This document shows, piece by piece, positions 10,871 through 23,334 of a stretch of DNA of 64,000 nucleotides. This stretch comes from Ligula intestinalis (lineage: Eukaryota; Platyhelminthes; Cestoda; Diphyllobothriidea; Diphyllobothriidae). Location: NCBI GenBank assembly GCA_036362985.1, contig JAYGXS010000005.1:24645915-24709914 (forward strand), given 5' to 3'. Position numbers and translations under genes: made by a program. Positions within the stretch are counted from its first letter, which is position 1. Each line of letters opens with the position of its first letter. The notes beneath the pieces are model-generated. The model searched no databases. It was not told the origin of the DNA and was given only the letters and a program-made list of their open reading frames with translations.

Positions 10871-12238
10871 AGTTATACTTCTGATTTGGGTTTCATTTAA
10901 TTTCAGTTTTCAGTTGTTTGCTGGCATAACTGGTCCAGGTTTTACCTATCTTCTATCATGCGCTCCTTATTGGGCACTATTACTCAAAACACTATAAACT
11001 TGAAAAGCTCCCTTTAGATCACATGGCTAGTTTATACAAATACGTTTGTCAAATAATGTAAATATTTGTTTTTGACGTCAACGTCAGATGCAGACAGCAG
11101 TTCAGTTTTTTTAGAAAAATTTAAATGCTACGCAGTGCTCCTAAATGACTACTATAACTTATATGCGTAGATCTTCTCCCATGTATTGTGTGTAATATGT
11201 TGTCGCGTCTAAATGTTAACAACCAAAAAAAGCAACTGCCCTAGCGATATCTGAATGCGAAGAGTCAGACACATGTCGTTCTCTGCGTGTGGAACATGCA
11301 ATAGCCTATTGAGTAGTAATATTTTTTCGTCTGGATCAATTCTTATTAGGTAATATAAAGAAAAGTCGGATGTTCAAAGGTGAAAGTAATGCATTAGCCG
11401 TCTCACTAGATAAATAATTTGTCTAGACCTACAATTAAGCTCTCAGTCATTTGACAAAGTCGAAACCTATTGATCACGTTGGTGGCCCACTGATGACTAT
11501 ATATTTATACGAAAAACATTTTTGTAAACATTTTTCTCATAAACAGGTTGCCGGAATAAATTTTTCGCCGTCTGTAGATAACACTGATATTTTAACTATG
11601 GGTGATTTAAAAAAATTAATTTTACTCAGGCAATTTAATTGTTGGGCTTAGATATTTCAGTTACGTCAGTGGTTAGTTAAGGTCCATTTAGATAGATGAC
11701 TATTCATTCACTTTTGCTGTATCTTCGTAAATGCATATATCAATATCAATAATATTAACATGAGCAAAGATTTGAGCCCAGATACAATCTCACCTTCAGC
11801 ATGCTCGGAGGATGAAGAAGTAGAGGGGCAATATCTGGGGTCAAGGTAAATGTAGGCTGACGTTAAAAAAAAACTTCCTTTTTTTCATCGTTAGAGCGTG
11901 CTTATACTCTTCTGCCTGCGTCAAATAAATTTGCCTTATTGCTAGCCTCGTGTTTTATCCAGTGCAATCACTTAGCGCGCGTGCATCAGTCAGGCATATA
12001 AGACGAGCCTGACGTTAAAATGCATTAATTCGACTCCAGCAGAAGCATAGGCCGCATGTCCTGCCAAAATCTCTGTTTTTTGAAAATTTCGCCTAAAAAT
12101 CCTTTGCTCCCACGAATCGCCCTCTTAGTCTTCCGCTTTCGGGGATGATGCATCAATAAAAACGCCTTAAGATTCATTGTCCAGATATCTAATCGCATTC
12201 ATCGTATCCCAAAAAAGAAAAAAAGATAACGCGGGCTC
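10871..12238. other. No recognisable gene or element
   Basis: A+T-rich sequence with only short unsupported frames. Confidence 0.5.
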
Positions 12239-12239
12239 A

Positions 12240-12400
12240 GTTTAGTGTTCCAAATTATATTCGGACTGTCGTTTCGGAACCCTTCTCACTTCCATCGTCA
12301 GTGAATTTAATTTGCTTCATCTGGTGGTCTTGATGCAGTAACTGCATGACGCTACTGGAACGGTTACGAAATTTCAGTTCAAATGAAATCAATCTACCTT
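12240..12400 (-). repeat. Possible retroelement tail, unassigned family
   Basis: On the minus strand the segment reads ACTGACGATGGAAGTGAGAA, then GGGTTCCGAAACGACAGTCC. GGAA and TTCC can pair immediately ahead of GAAACG, as in the T1 and T2 hairpins. The rest does not match the other tails, so it could be a separate family or chance similarity. Confidence 0.3.
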
Positions 12401-12439
12401 CCCTTTTTCGGGCGATAATGTACGTGATATACAAATGTA

Positions 12440-13485
12440 TAGTAGTCGCCACAGACCGTGCAATTTTCATAACTTTATATAAGTTTGATCATGACTCGAA
12501 TGCTAATGTGAATGCATTAAGGAAGATTTAGAAATAATAATGAATTGGATTAGGCATATAAGCTTCTGAAGAGAACTATAAAGATTGCTTAGTGTTTTAA
12601 AAGCAAAATAAAAATTTTCTGGATAATCTTGTAAATTTTGAGATGTAAAAAGAGCTATAATTAACAACAATAAATTACGATATTGTGTTAAATTGAAAAC
12701 TTGAAGCAACCACTATCTATGTTTACATAGAAAAAACGTTTTTTTTAGTCAAGGCTATATTTTAACTTTAAACTTATTGGATTAGTATTTATTTAATGTC
12801 ATTAACAAAAGTGTGTCATAATTTTCCGTGTTTTTACTGTCTTCTTTGATAAATTTATAAATTCATCATTTGTTCAACGTTTACACCAAAACCATTTTAA
12901 TAAGATAGATATTAAAAGCATTTACCGACATAAAGTGTTTTATGATGAAAGTTTTAATGAATATGGCAGCGTTTTTGATATACAGAAATGCCTCAAAACA
13001 GCCAAACAACAAAGCGTATTATGTAGGGTAAATCTTGTCCGCACTGGAGCTGTGAAACTACTATTCCTTAGATTGATAAAAAAACTTTTCATAAAATTTT
13101 ACTTCTAAGAAAGTGCTTTGATAAGATATTTGGCTGACAAACTTCTGCATACACAAATTTTTTCCAACGTAATGTCACAATAAAATTTGATACTTTTGAG
13201 AATTCAAGTTTTCTGAGAACAAACGATGCAATATGACTGAAGATGAAAGAACTTTCTTCTCTCTTTATAATGGATTACCTTTCGCATTAGTAGATTAATT
13301 CCGCATTCAGTTAAAAACTGGCAAATTAAAAAAAAACCTGGCCATACTTATTGCCAGTTTTTTAAACACTTCGTATGCTTTTTGATCAGTTTCTAAATTC
13401 AACAAAAGGGGAACATTAGGTATACAAATCTACATTCCCTTACGTAAAATGTTCAACAAGGTCTTCTTTGTCTTAAATTCGTGAG
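12440..13485 (+). repeat. Dispersed repeat R2, copy 1
   Basis: This aligns end to end with the reverse complement of 43965-44985. Shared blocks include GTCGCCACAGACCGTGCAAT, AATGCATTAAGGAA, AATTTATAAATT, CGTTTACACCAAAACC, TTGTCCGCACTGGAG and CTTTGTCTTAAATT. The left end carries the terminal repeat of the R2 copy at 43428, but no matching right end was found near 14 kb. There is no long reading frame. Confidence 0.65.
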
Positions 13486-16400
13486 AAAATGTTAGGCATT
13501 TGGAATCTATTTGAAGTTTTATTTGAAGTTCATTTGTCCATTCAAACAAATATTTTTTGTTATCGTATTTTATGCAAAATGTCTTCACAGAAGAGCTAAC
13601 CGGAAACTATCGAAAATCTAGTCACCATTCTCTAAACTGCCTCGTACTCATGCATGCAGAAGTTTATCCTCATTTTGCACTGCATCGTTATCTGTTCTTA
13701 TAGATAATTAATTAAGCGCAGCATACTTAATTTCCCAATTTAAAAACGCAACGATAATGGCATTGCGAAATCTTTTTTTTGATCCATGGCCTCACCGTCG
13801 CCATATCAAAATCACAGTTCTTTACCTGCATCCCGTGAGTTATTAGTTTCACACTTTTTAGGGATCAGTGCAAAGCGCACGAATTTCATTTCGCGCCTCT
13901 AAAATTTTGATTATTCAGTTTAAAGTAATGTTTAAGTACACTTCAATACTCAATCGCACCCGCAATTTTTTGAAGACCACGATAGGAAACAACTAATAAT
14001 ATTGCTGTGCCTACCGTTGCAAAACAAATAATCCACACATTACGCTATGTGGAATTCACAAGGGCACACAAATCCAGTCAGTCGAGTAGTCATGTTTGAA
14101 GATGTCGATTTTACGTCATGTGGTAACAGCCACGCCCAAAACCCTAACTAGTGTTCTTTTGCTGCACAAAAGTTTAAGCTGTCTGAAGATTCAAGTGAGA
14201 CATTTTATTTCATGCCTGTCCTGCTGCTCTCCCGAACTTTAAGTTTCAGGGTACAGAAACTTAGATTGACGAGGGCGTAGACTCTACGTCAAAAGGTGCT
14301 GAGAAATAGGAGTTGAGAGACTGACTGCAAAACTCCTAATCAGGATGCGTTTGCCATCCTTGAGTTCAGGAATTAAAGGAACGTTAATATATTATTTTGG
14401 TGCATTTTGCCCGGTAGGGAGGACTTTCATGGTTTCTGAAACCGAACTCGGGATCAAAACCTTTCGTCCCCTTAAAATATGTGGCGATGCGTGAAATACC
14501 ATGTAAAATAAAGGTTTCCAATTTACAAACCTTACATATAAATCTTACAGTTTGCAGAAACCATGACCTTAACATTTATCATTATCCTGGCCCTTACTCC
14601 AAATTAGATCTTAACTTTTAACCAAACATTCAAGTTAATCTTTACCTTCACCTTGCTTATATATCTAATTTCCCAGGAAGTTGGCGCAATCTCACATATA
14701 TCCTTGGTTTATCCTGTTTTTGTGCTATTTTGGTGGCCAGCAAGGTAATTCTTCCTGTCTGGTCAAATATTTATTTTAAACGACAACTGATTACTGTTCT
14801 TGCAAGTGTATTTAAAGTTGTCTTGTGCAATGACAAAAGAATGACCTTTTTAAAGTTTCTTTAGGTTAAGTTTACTTGTTACGAAACATATATCCATAAA
14901 ACAAAACGAGTTGACCTTAGCAAACAAAAATTTGGCTGTCAGAAAATTGTGTATTCACCCTGAAAAGGACCAGCAGAAATCCTTAAAACTGATAACTGCT
15001 ACGCAGAAGATGAAGATTGTGTAAAAGTCGTTTCTAAACGAATTAAATTCTATACAGAAAGTCATTTTTGGTGGACTGATTACTACACAGCTCGAATCCA
15101 GCTTCGTAAACACAGCAACCTTATTTCCGTTGTTGATTCTCACGTTTTATGAAAACACGTAAAGTAAGATCACGAGTACTAACATTAGGAAGGATTTTGA
15201 TGTTATCACACCATCTACTGTAAAGGAAAAATGTGTCTCGTCGTATGAATAACGACATAGTTTCGAAGGAAACAGTGATAGAGTCTGGTTGTGTCCTGCA
15301 ACTGTGGCATTTTTATGGCACTGAAGGGTTGATGGGAATGTGATATTCTAACATATCATGGCATGAAGGGTTGTCACGCGAAGAATCAGCTAGATATTCT
15401 CAAAACGGTATTTTGACTTCATTATCTAATTAATGCGGCCGCACATTCAATTGTGACATAAGCCAGACACCTCTTGGTTCTCTGAAAATCTAGTCAGTCA
15501 TGTGGCGCGGACTTGAAGACTTTCATTTCTTGTCGGTTCCTGTAGCTGTTTCGTTCTGCTGTTTTCTTACTCTTTTGTAAACGGGTGGACGTTATTGATG
15601 GTGTAAGAAGTGCAGTAAAACCGGAAAAACTCTGGTTCCACTTAAAAACTTTGCGCGTTTAAATCACTGTCCCGGAGTCCACCATTCTGTGTTATACAAG
15701 GTGTACTTCGTACGCTATGATAGGTCAAAGTTTCAACAGATAATGAAATAACCGGTGAAGAAAAGGGAGACCGCCACGACTATTTCTGAGTTATTAGTCG
15801 TCATCAACTATCTATAACGAACCTCAAGCAGGGCACCAAAAAGGCCTTCACCCCGTGGTCTGTTCTTTGGACATGAAAAATTATAACTGGCAGTCCTAGG
15901 AACTCGTTCTCTTGTAGAGTGCAATGAGAAAAATTACAAGGGTGCATGGTATCGCCAGTCCTATCTCCCTGGTTTTTGTTGGCAATGTTTGCCTTCTACA
16001 CTTACATTCACCCATATTTTTATAGGCCTCTTTGTGGAAGAGATTTTTTAGAACGTCGTTTTTGTACTAGGCATAACAAAAGGTAGATAAGAAGGGAAAA
16101 GGACGCTTACAGAGAAAATTGTCTGAAGTTTCGGGTAGTTCAAAGGCACAAGTGCTTACAATCAATAATTTAATTTTTTTTGTTAAACGGCAGTGCATTT
16201 TCAGACAGGAATTCTAATCTCCAAACTTTCTTCAGTATAAAAAGTAAATTTATTTTATTTGATCATTCGCAATCCAAAATACTTCCAAACATCGTTCACT
16301 GTGCAAATACGTTAGTACATACTATACCTTTTTCATCATTAGTTAGTATGTCAGTATTGGCAGTACGTCAGTATTGCGCTGCTGGCTAAAATTTTGGCTT

Positions 16401-16920
16401 TTTCAAAAAGACTTGTCAGAATCGCTTCTAGCATCCTTTTTGGAATTCACTTACAATACCTATTGTCACATACATTTAATGGGCTGGCTCGAATTCTGTA
16501 TATAAGCGTGATTTGTGTAAACTTTACGCAAGCTTCACGCAGGTGTTAGGGAAATTTGGATAATTGAATTGGCAAAACTGCGAAATATCGACAGCCTCCG
16601 TGTGAGTAGTACTTAGGCCGGCAATCGAAGGCTCGAGTACAGGCAACGCTCTATAGCGGACTGAGGGGCCGAGGCCCCCATATCACCTTTAAATTACTTG
16701 GAAATAATACTAGCCCAGAAGATGTTTGTTGTTTCATTCTCCCATAGCCTATAGCATCAGTACAACTGCCTTCATTTTTGACGTGTCGAATTATGCTTCG
16801 TACCCCGTAAGATATTCGGAAACAGCAAATTTATCTGTATTCTATATAGCGAACTAAAACTGAGTCCATTTTACTAATGAGCTTTCCTGAAAAGGTTTCC
16901 TCTTTCATCATGAATCAGCC
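13486..16920. other. No recognisable gene or element
   Basis: A+T-rich sequence with only short unsupported frames. No tail, SINE or inverted repeat was recognised. Confidence 0.5.
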
Positions 16921-16921
16921 A

Positions 16922-17110
16922 GGTTAATGCAAGCAAACATGCGTATCCCATGAAGTTATTGAGAAGATGACGACTCTATCGCTGGGACCATACCTTAATT
17001 TGCCTGACGTTTCGATATTCGTCGCGGATTCATCGAAAGAGACATAGTCAGACATTAGAAGCAGATAGGGTTCTAGTACTGCAATGGTATTGGTAGTCAG
17101 TTGCTGTTGG
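16922..17110 (-). repeat. Solo T2 PLE tail
   Basis: Read on the minus strand it gives GATGAATCCGCGACGAATAT, then CGAAACGTCAGGCAAATTAA and GTCCCAGCGATAGAGTC, ending in GGGATACGCATGTTTGCTTG. The polyadenylation-like signal is AAATTAAG here, not AATAAA. No PLE coding sequence was found upstream. Confidence 0.6.
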
Positions 17111-18890
17111 GTGCTGGGAGATCCTTTTTTAAATTTCCAAACGTTAGGTCTAATCACCAATTCTACATAAATGAGATGTTCAGTTTCGTAGGCTGTAAGC
17201 CCACTGCCATCGCCGATACGATAAATGTATCCTTACGTCTGAAAATGATTGTCGTTTGTAGATGACATACATTCACAGTCAAGGTATAATAGCCTTTTAA
17301 TCGTTGTCTTTGCTAAGCAAGCCATTTTGCTTCGTGTTCATTGCGGAATATAACAAGTCGTGTTGTTGAGCATGTAGTGAAACGCCCTAGCTTTATTGTA
17401 TCTTGCCAACGTTGAGTCTTGGAAAATTGAATGTAAGGATCAAATTTACGTCAGAAATAGAGTACCATTTAATGCAAGCGAAGAAAGTCTTAAAGATTGT
17501 AATGCGTTGAAAATGCGGCTGCTAGTTACTGTTTTGCTCAGAGAATTCTGAGCCCTAGATCTCAATTATGTCTTTTTAAGCCATAAAATTTTCCTTCTGG
17601 TTAGATTACATCACTGCTTGTGAGCAGCTTACAGAAGTATTTTGACGGTTGCTATGGGTACCTTTCAATTTCTTCTACTTAATGCAACATTCTGTCAGTC
17701 ACAGCTGTGATAATGTTTACTATTTCTGAACACAGGTTGGACGTCTATAAAAGACTGTCCAGTGCAACTGAAATTTGCAACCCCCGTGTTCTGATTTTTC
17801 CCGTCTGAGCATAGTTTACCTTTTTTGGTTTTTGAGGCGTTTTAAGAAACTTACTTCCGGAAAAGTGTCACACCAGCTTGAGTGATCTCCGTAGCATATA
17901 GAAAGTCGGGGGATTTTAGTGAGGTTTGGAGATAGTCCTTATTTGTAAACAAGAAAATCTCTTACATAATATGCTGCTTGAACAGCTGATATTTCGAACT
18001 TTGCCTCATACTCCTAGGTATCTGTTGCAGGGTTCAGAAAATTGAAGTAGAAATAGTACAAGTGCAAGATGATAATACAAAATAAGTAAATAAATCAGCC
18101 TGCAACGAATGCAATAGTAAAAAGGAACAATTCTGTAGCATACTCTCGGTGGGCGTAATACCTATCATATAAACTATTTTCAATGATTCGCATATATGCG
18201 TCTGTTCGTCAGAGGCGCAAATACTTAAACCATAATCGTAACTGCGGCAAAATGAGCGGGTGCCCTTATCTAACGATAATTATTTTCCGATATGAAAACT
18301 TTCCGTCGATTACTGACAGATGTGTGTCCGCGCAATCATGAGAGACTGTTTGCTACGTTGCTTAAGGTTGTCCGTGGATCTTCTTATTTCATCTGCTTTC
18401 TATTCTTGCCTGCATTTCACTCCTTAAAATACCATTATTTCATGAACAATTTTAACATCAACTGCACCTTTTCAATTCTGCTAACATGGCACATAGGTAT
18501 TGCATAGCTGCATTTTGTGACAAGAAGAAGATAACTAATTTGCTTTACACAGACTCCATATAAAGCCGAGGGCATGATCTGCTAACCTTTAGAGTAAAGT
18601 GTTTTTTTCGCAGCTTTGTTGTTTTGTTTTTTTGACTGCATACAAAGAAGTTTCTGCATGCACAATTTTCGCAGAACTGCTGGCTGCCTGTTCCGCAGGG
18701 CCTCGCAGTTCATCAACTAAAAGAAGGCAAAAATAATCACTGTTCTTATAATCCGTCTTATCATAATTCAGGGAATACTGCCATTTTGAAGTTAAATTTG
18801 TTTCTTTTTGATTAAGAACAGTTGCTTCAGGTTATATCAACCTAAACCAAACTGGCTTCATTGCCCCCAAAGACTTTCCAATAACCATAA
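17111..18890. other. No recognisable gene or element
   Basis: Only short unsupported frames and no shared repeat recognised. Confidence 0.5.
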
Positions 18891-18896
18891 CATCAT

Positions 18897-19350
18897 GTCA
18901 GTAGGCGTAAATATTTGAGTGCTGGGTAGCAAGTTGCAGAATGAGAAGACGCAACCACTGAAACAAGAGTGTTATTGTCCTTACGTTTTGGATTACGTTC
19001 GGAATCTTTAATTACAGGTAATGGTAGCCGAGTCTGAGTCATGCGCAGATTAGGTTGAAATATGCACAGGTTGCTGGATATGTATATTTCATAGCAGTCA
19101 TCAACGGAAAAGGATATCACGGCCATTAATGACTCAAACGCGAAATATTAAGCCAGCATCGCACCGATTAAGCCCCAAGCGGTGGCTACAGGAGTGGATA
19201 ATTAAAGTATGCCCGTGGATGACCGCCCTGAACTATAAATATCATTCAACCTGTGCATGTTCCACCCATATCTGCGCATTAATTAGACTATGCTTCGATT
19301 AAGGATTTCCAATGGAATCCGAAGCGTCAGAAAAACAAAGCATCTCCTTC
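18897..19350. mobile_element. Tail-only palindrome of a PLE (T1 inverted pair), copy 2
   Basis: The left arm (about 18897-19103, minus orientation) and right arm (about 19217-19350, plus) are inverted copies of the T1 tail. Both contain CCTGTGCAT, ATCTGCGCAT and the hairpin region; the core is AACGTAAGGACAATAAC on the left and AAGCGTCAGAAAAACAAAG on the right. The centre holds the inner part of the right tail (GGAGTGGATAATTAAAGTAT). It has the same structure as 4970-5420 but is more diverged. Confidence 0.6.
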
Positions 19351-21766
19351 TTCATAATATAATGTGTTGATCAATCAAAAAACATGTATGCGTTCTTTGA
19401 ATTTTCACTCACACGCTGTATTTCAGTGCCTGAGTGTTATGTCATTACGATAACATATCTCAGAGGCGACATATGAATTGGTATGGTGAAAGTAGCACAC
19501 AAATAACCGTGGGGTCTGAAAATATCCGTTTTAAATGTATATGCTATGAGCTTTAGTATATGCATGCTGCATTATCAGCTTTTTTTAGTAACGCTCGCAT
19601 TTTCCGTGCAAATGCACCGTGTCCCATGTCCTTTTGCAATAGCTGGTGGTCGACAAAATGACAATTCCCCATGTTCAAAGCAGAGTGCGCTGACATGAAG
19701 GCAATTTTTATGTTTTTATTTTGCAATCTATCATACGGAGTTATTCAATGTAGTTCGTAAATTTTGTTTAAGATGACTAAAAATGCATTTCAACATCCAA
19801 ATAGATGGGGACTTGCAAATCCAACAAATATTCTAATAGGTCTTCTCCCTGAGTTTTAAATCAACATTTCCGGCAAAAGTAGCTTATGGAGATCCACTTA
19901 TTTACCCTAGGCCCAGAATTATGTCCCGCAAAAACGTTTTTATAGCGATTTGAGGAATAAAGTAATAAGGTAGGCAGAGAAGGACATTTGTAGAATTTAA
20001 AAAGGAATATATGTAGTCAAATTTGCTTCCTGCGGCCGCTGGGAGCAGGTTGATCCGCATGTAAAATATGGTTGTGTGCAGCGTTTGGCGCCGCGGACCA
20101 TACTTATCTGACTCCAGAATGGTTAATTGGACTTGCAATTTGATAATCGGGTTTTTCCGCAATAAGTTAAACAATAATACAGATAAAAAAAATCTACAGC
20201 TACAAATCAACAACACTTCTAAGTACAGTAAAATTTAAACGAAAGTAGCATTTATTAAAGTACATTCCACTGCGTGTCCTAATTCCCAACCCACAAAACC
20301 CTATAACCACCGTTTTTGTGGTAAAACATGCAGGAAGTAGGGAGTAGTGAATGGACCTAAATAAGCTACTGTTGCCAAATTTCTATTCAGGAAAAAATAC
20401 GCCCCATCGTGCATTCTCTACCAATTGGGTGTTAAGTCTCATACGCCCTACGCTACCGCATTCTCGCCATTTGTTATATAACTTTTTGATTTTGTCTAAA
20501 AACTGGCCATTAAAGCTGCATTTAAACTCATGTGCTTACAAAGTATGCACCCATTTCGCGTGTGTTTTACACTCCGAATAATAGGAATATGCAAATCGCA
20601 TACCATACTGCGGTTACATGATTGTTTTAACTCTTCACACTGTTCTATTAAATCACACGCATCAGCTGTTTAAGCTTCCATCTGTCACTTAGTTTTTTAA
20701 ATAATCAGTTTTTCTGATATCTATCTAAATACGGGAACCCAACAGAAATATGATATGATTCCTGCTCACTGCTTTCCGTCTCATCACCCTCCCCCCACTA
20801 CGAGACTCAAAACCTGTCTTAATGATTTATCAGCTCTCCATTTAGCATATATTTGCATTCCAAACATTTCTTTCCCATCCCCATCCCCAGCATTTAGCTC
20901 CTTTCTGCATATACGTCACACAGAATTGTCGCCTAGCGGTTGTTTTCGAATTAACCTTTACCTGACTTGAAAGTCTGCCTGATTTGACACCCTCTGCTAG
21001 TTTAATTAACCTGCCATTTGGGTGGTTGCAAAATGGCTTCTGAAAGCATTTAGAGACTACCTAGTTGTATCCTGCAATAGATCTTTTATCGCAATGCAGT
21101 AATATTTTGCCTTCACAGAGCATGAACGAGTTGAAACCATATTCTTGCGCTTTTTTAACAAAATTTGCCTTTTTCAGTTATCAGAAGGTTCTTTGGGTGA
21201 TTGTAAACAAAACCGTTTGAGGAAAAATTATGCTTAAAAGTAAACGTTAAGGAAGGCAAGTTAAGCGCACGAACGTTTTCGATTAAGAAGAAGAATGCTA
21301 TATTGAGGGTTTTAAAAATCTGAATTTTCAGCAAAAATGGCTCCATTCACGGAGAGCAGATGGTAAGGTAAATAAAGAATCATTTTTAAAAGGACAAAGG
21401 TAAAAGGTCATATACTGCTCACAAGTCAAGTATTTCACGACATTCATATCAACTGTGGAGACAGATAGGCTTTCAACTTCTCCATTTCCGCTTCTTCAAA
21501 CGCTTTTTTTCTTCGTGTTGTTATCCTACGGAGAATTTTCGATGTTGGTGTTGTTGGTGAATTGCATATGCGACAGATTGGCCGCATTTGACAAATATTA
21601 GGATGGTGATATTTTGTAGATAAAATAACTTGCTTTCGTGCATTTAAAAGGTAGCAGTGTACGGTAGATATGACCTCAAGATCACAAATGCAGACAAACA
21701 AAGCAGAGGATTAGAGAGCATTGTATAGGATAATAAATTCCAACGTTAATGGAGAGCGAAATAATG
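19351..21766. other. No recognisable gene or element
   Basis: A+T-rich sequence with short unsupported frames. No repeat matched elsewhere in the window. Confidence 0.5.
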
Positions 21767-21767
21767 A

Positions 21768-23300
21768 GTGATATATTCATCATCAGGCAATACAGTAATA
21801 TACGAAAAGGGAGAGGTGTAAAGAGATCAAGAGGATCAGATTCTAGTCTTAATTGGGGACCTCTATTGGAACTTATTGGACCTCTATTAGCAGATGCTTT
21901 CATAGGCAAAGTGGAGAGCAAAAAACTTTCACCTATTTAAAAAAAGACCTTTCATTCTATGCTCACTGTGTGAATGATATATATATATATAATAGCATTC
22001 CAGACACTTGAGCTTGACACATTCTTAGATAAAGTGAATCAGGTGCACTCGATGTTTACCTTCACTTTAGAAAAAGAGGACAGAAAGTGCCTCCCCTTTC
22101 TGGACGTTCTCCTTAGTAGAAGATCTGATGGATCAATAATTAGAAGTGTATTTTGTAAGAAGATCTGGACAGGGCAATACACTAATTTCTGCAATTTTGT
22201 GCCATTTAATCAGAAATGGGGTCTAGTATGCTGCCCCACGAACCGAGCTAGGAGAATATGTTCTCCAGAGACACTGGAGGACCAACTCGCATTGCTTAAA
22301 AATACCTTACGAGAAAATGGGTTCCCCGATAAGTTCATCGATAAGTTTATGGAGGAACGTCCACCAAGACCGAAAGTGCCGATGGCTGAGAAGAAAACTG
22401 TATTTCTTACATTGCCTTTTCAAGGTGATCAAGCAATTGAACATCTACAGCTCCGTCTGAACGCTGCAATCGCGCGTACGTGTCCAGCAGCAAAATTACG
22501 ATTTTTGTTCTCAAGTGCTCCACTTCATCGCCCTGAAGGCAAGGAGAGACTGCCGTTCCAGACCACATCAATGTGTATTTACAACTTTACATGCTCCTGT
22601 GGGGCAAGTTACATTGTTCAAACGATTAGGCGTCTATCCAAGCACATGCGAGAGCATCACCCTGCATGGCATAACAGAGGCGACACAAAGTCAATATCAA
22701 GCGCAATTCTGGCTCACTTTGATAGACAGTGGTCATCGGGTAGACGTCAATCCAGCATTTATATTCGTCTTTAAAGTTCCGGCTCAACACTCAAGTTCCT
22801 GCGTCAGCGAATACTTACGGCGGCAGAAGGAGTCGCCATTCACCTCACAAACCCAATTTTATTTGCGTTGAAAGCATTTTTAGTGGCTCTAAGGCGCCCG
22901 TGGCCAAAGGCCATTTCAACATCCGCCCTGTCGCCTCTTACTACGCCACAAAACAATGAAGAGACAGTGGCATCAACCATCCAAAGGCCACCGACACCGT
23001 CTCAAGACGTTGACACTTTGCGTCCTCACACCTCCTAAAAAAACTCGCGACGACGACCACGTGATGATATTCCCTTAATGTCGGAACCCTTCCCCCCCTC
23101 TTCCCGCCCCCATTTCTCTGGTCCCCAATTAAGACTAGAATCTGATCCCCTTGATCCCTTTACACCTCTCTTTCCCCTTTTCCCCTTGTTACTACTGATT
23201 GGTTTGCCTAAAACGTTCGTTTACTTTACCTTCTCTTATATTACTGTATTGCCCGATGATGAATTAATCGAAAACTTTCGTTCGCCTTACTTGACTTTCT
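21768..23300 (+). mobile_element. Penelope-like element (T4) with inverted tail at its 5' end
   Basis: The 5' side (21768-21858) is the reverse complement of the element's own 3' tail (about 23120-23270), sharing GGTCCCCAATTAAGACTAGA, then ATCTGATCC..TTGATC and ATTACTGTATTGCC. The inverted piece lacks an internal stretch of about 55 bases present in the 3' tail. It joins directly to RT sequence at about 21858. A pyrimidine-rich tract (23078-23110) precedes the 3' tail, which ends GATGATGAATTAATCGAAAA. The element is therefore a truncated PLE flanked by outward-facing tails. Confidence 0.75.
21858..22880 (+). pseudogene. PLE reverse transcriptase (C-terminal part) and GIY-YIG endonuclease, broken
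   Basis: The remnant begins at RT motif B with LIGPLLADAFIGKVES. After a frame change, motif C reads CVND at 21967-21978 in place of YVDD, with two stops and a TA-rich run just after it. The thumb-like region LPFLDVLLSRRSDGS is followed by FCKKIWTGQYTNFCNFVPFN and NRARRICSPETLEDQL. The endonuclease motif is at about 22575-22665: CIYNFTCSCGASYIVQTIRR, where the glycine of YIG is valine. REHHPAW follows; a frame change at about 22730 leaves the C terminus (VDVNPAFIFVFKVPAQHSS) in another frame. The protein is a sibling of the palindrome copies at 39.5-42.2 kb. It is inactive in both domains. Confidence 0.8.
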
Positions 23301-23334
23301 TAATGCTTACATGGGTATCATCGCTAAAATAAAC

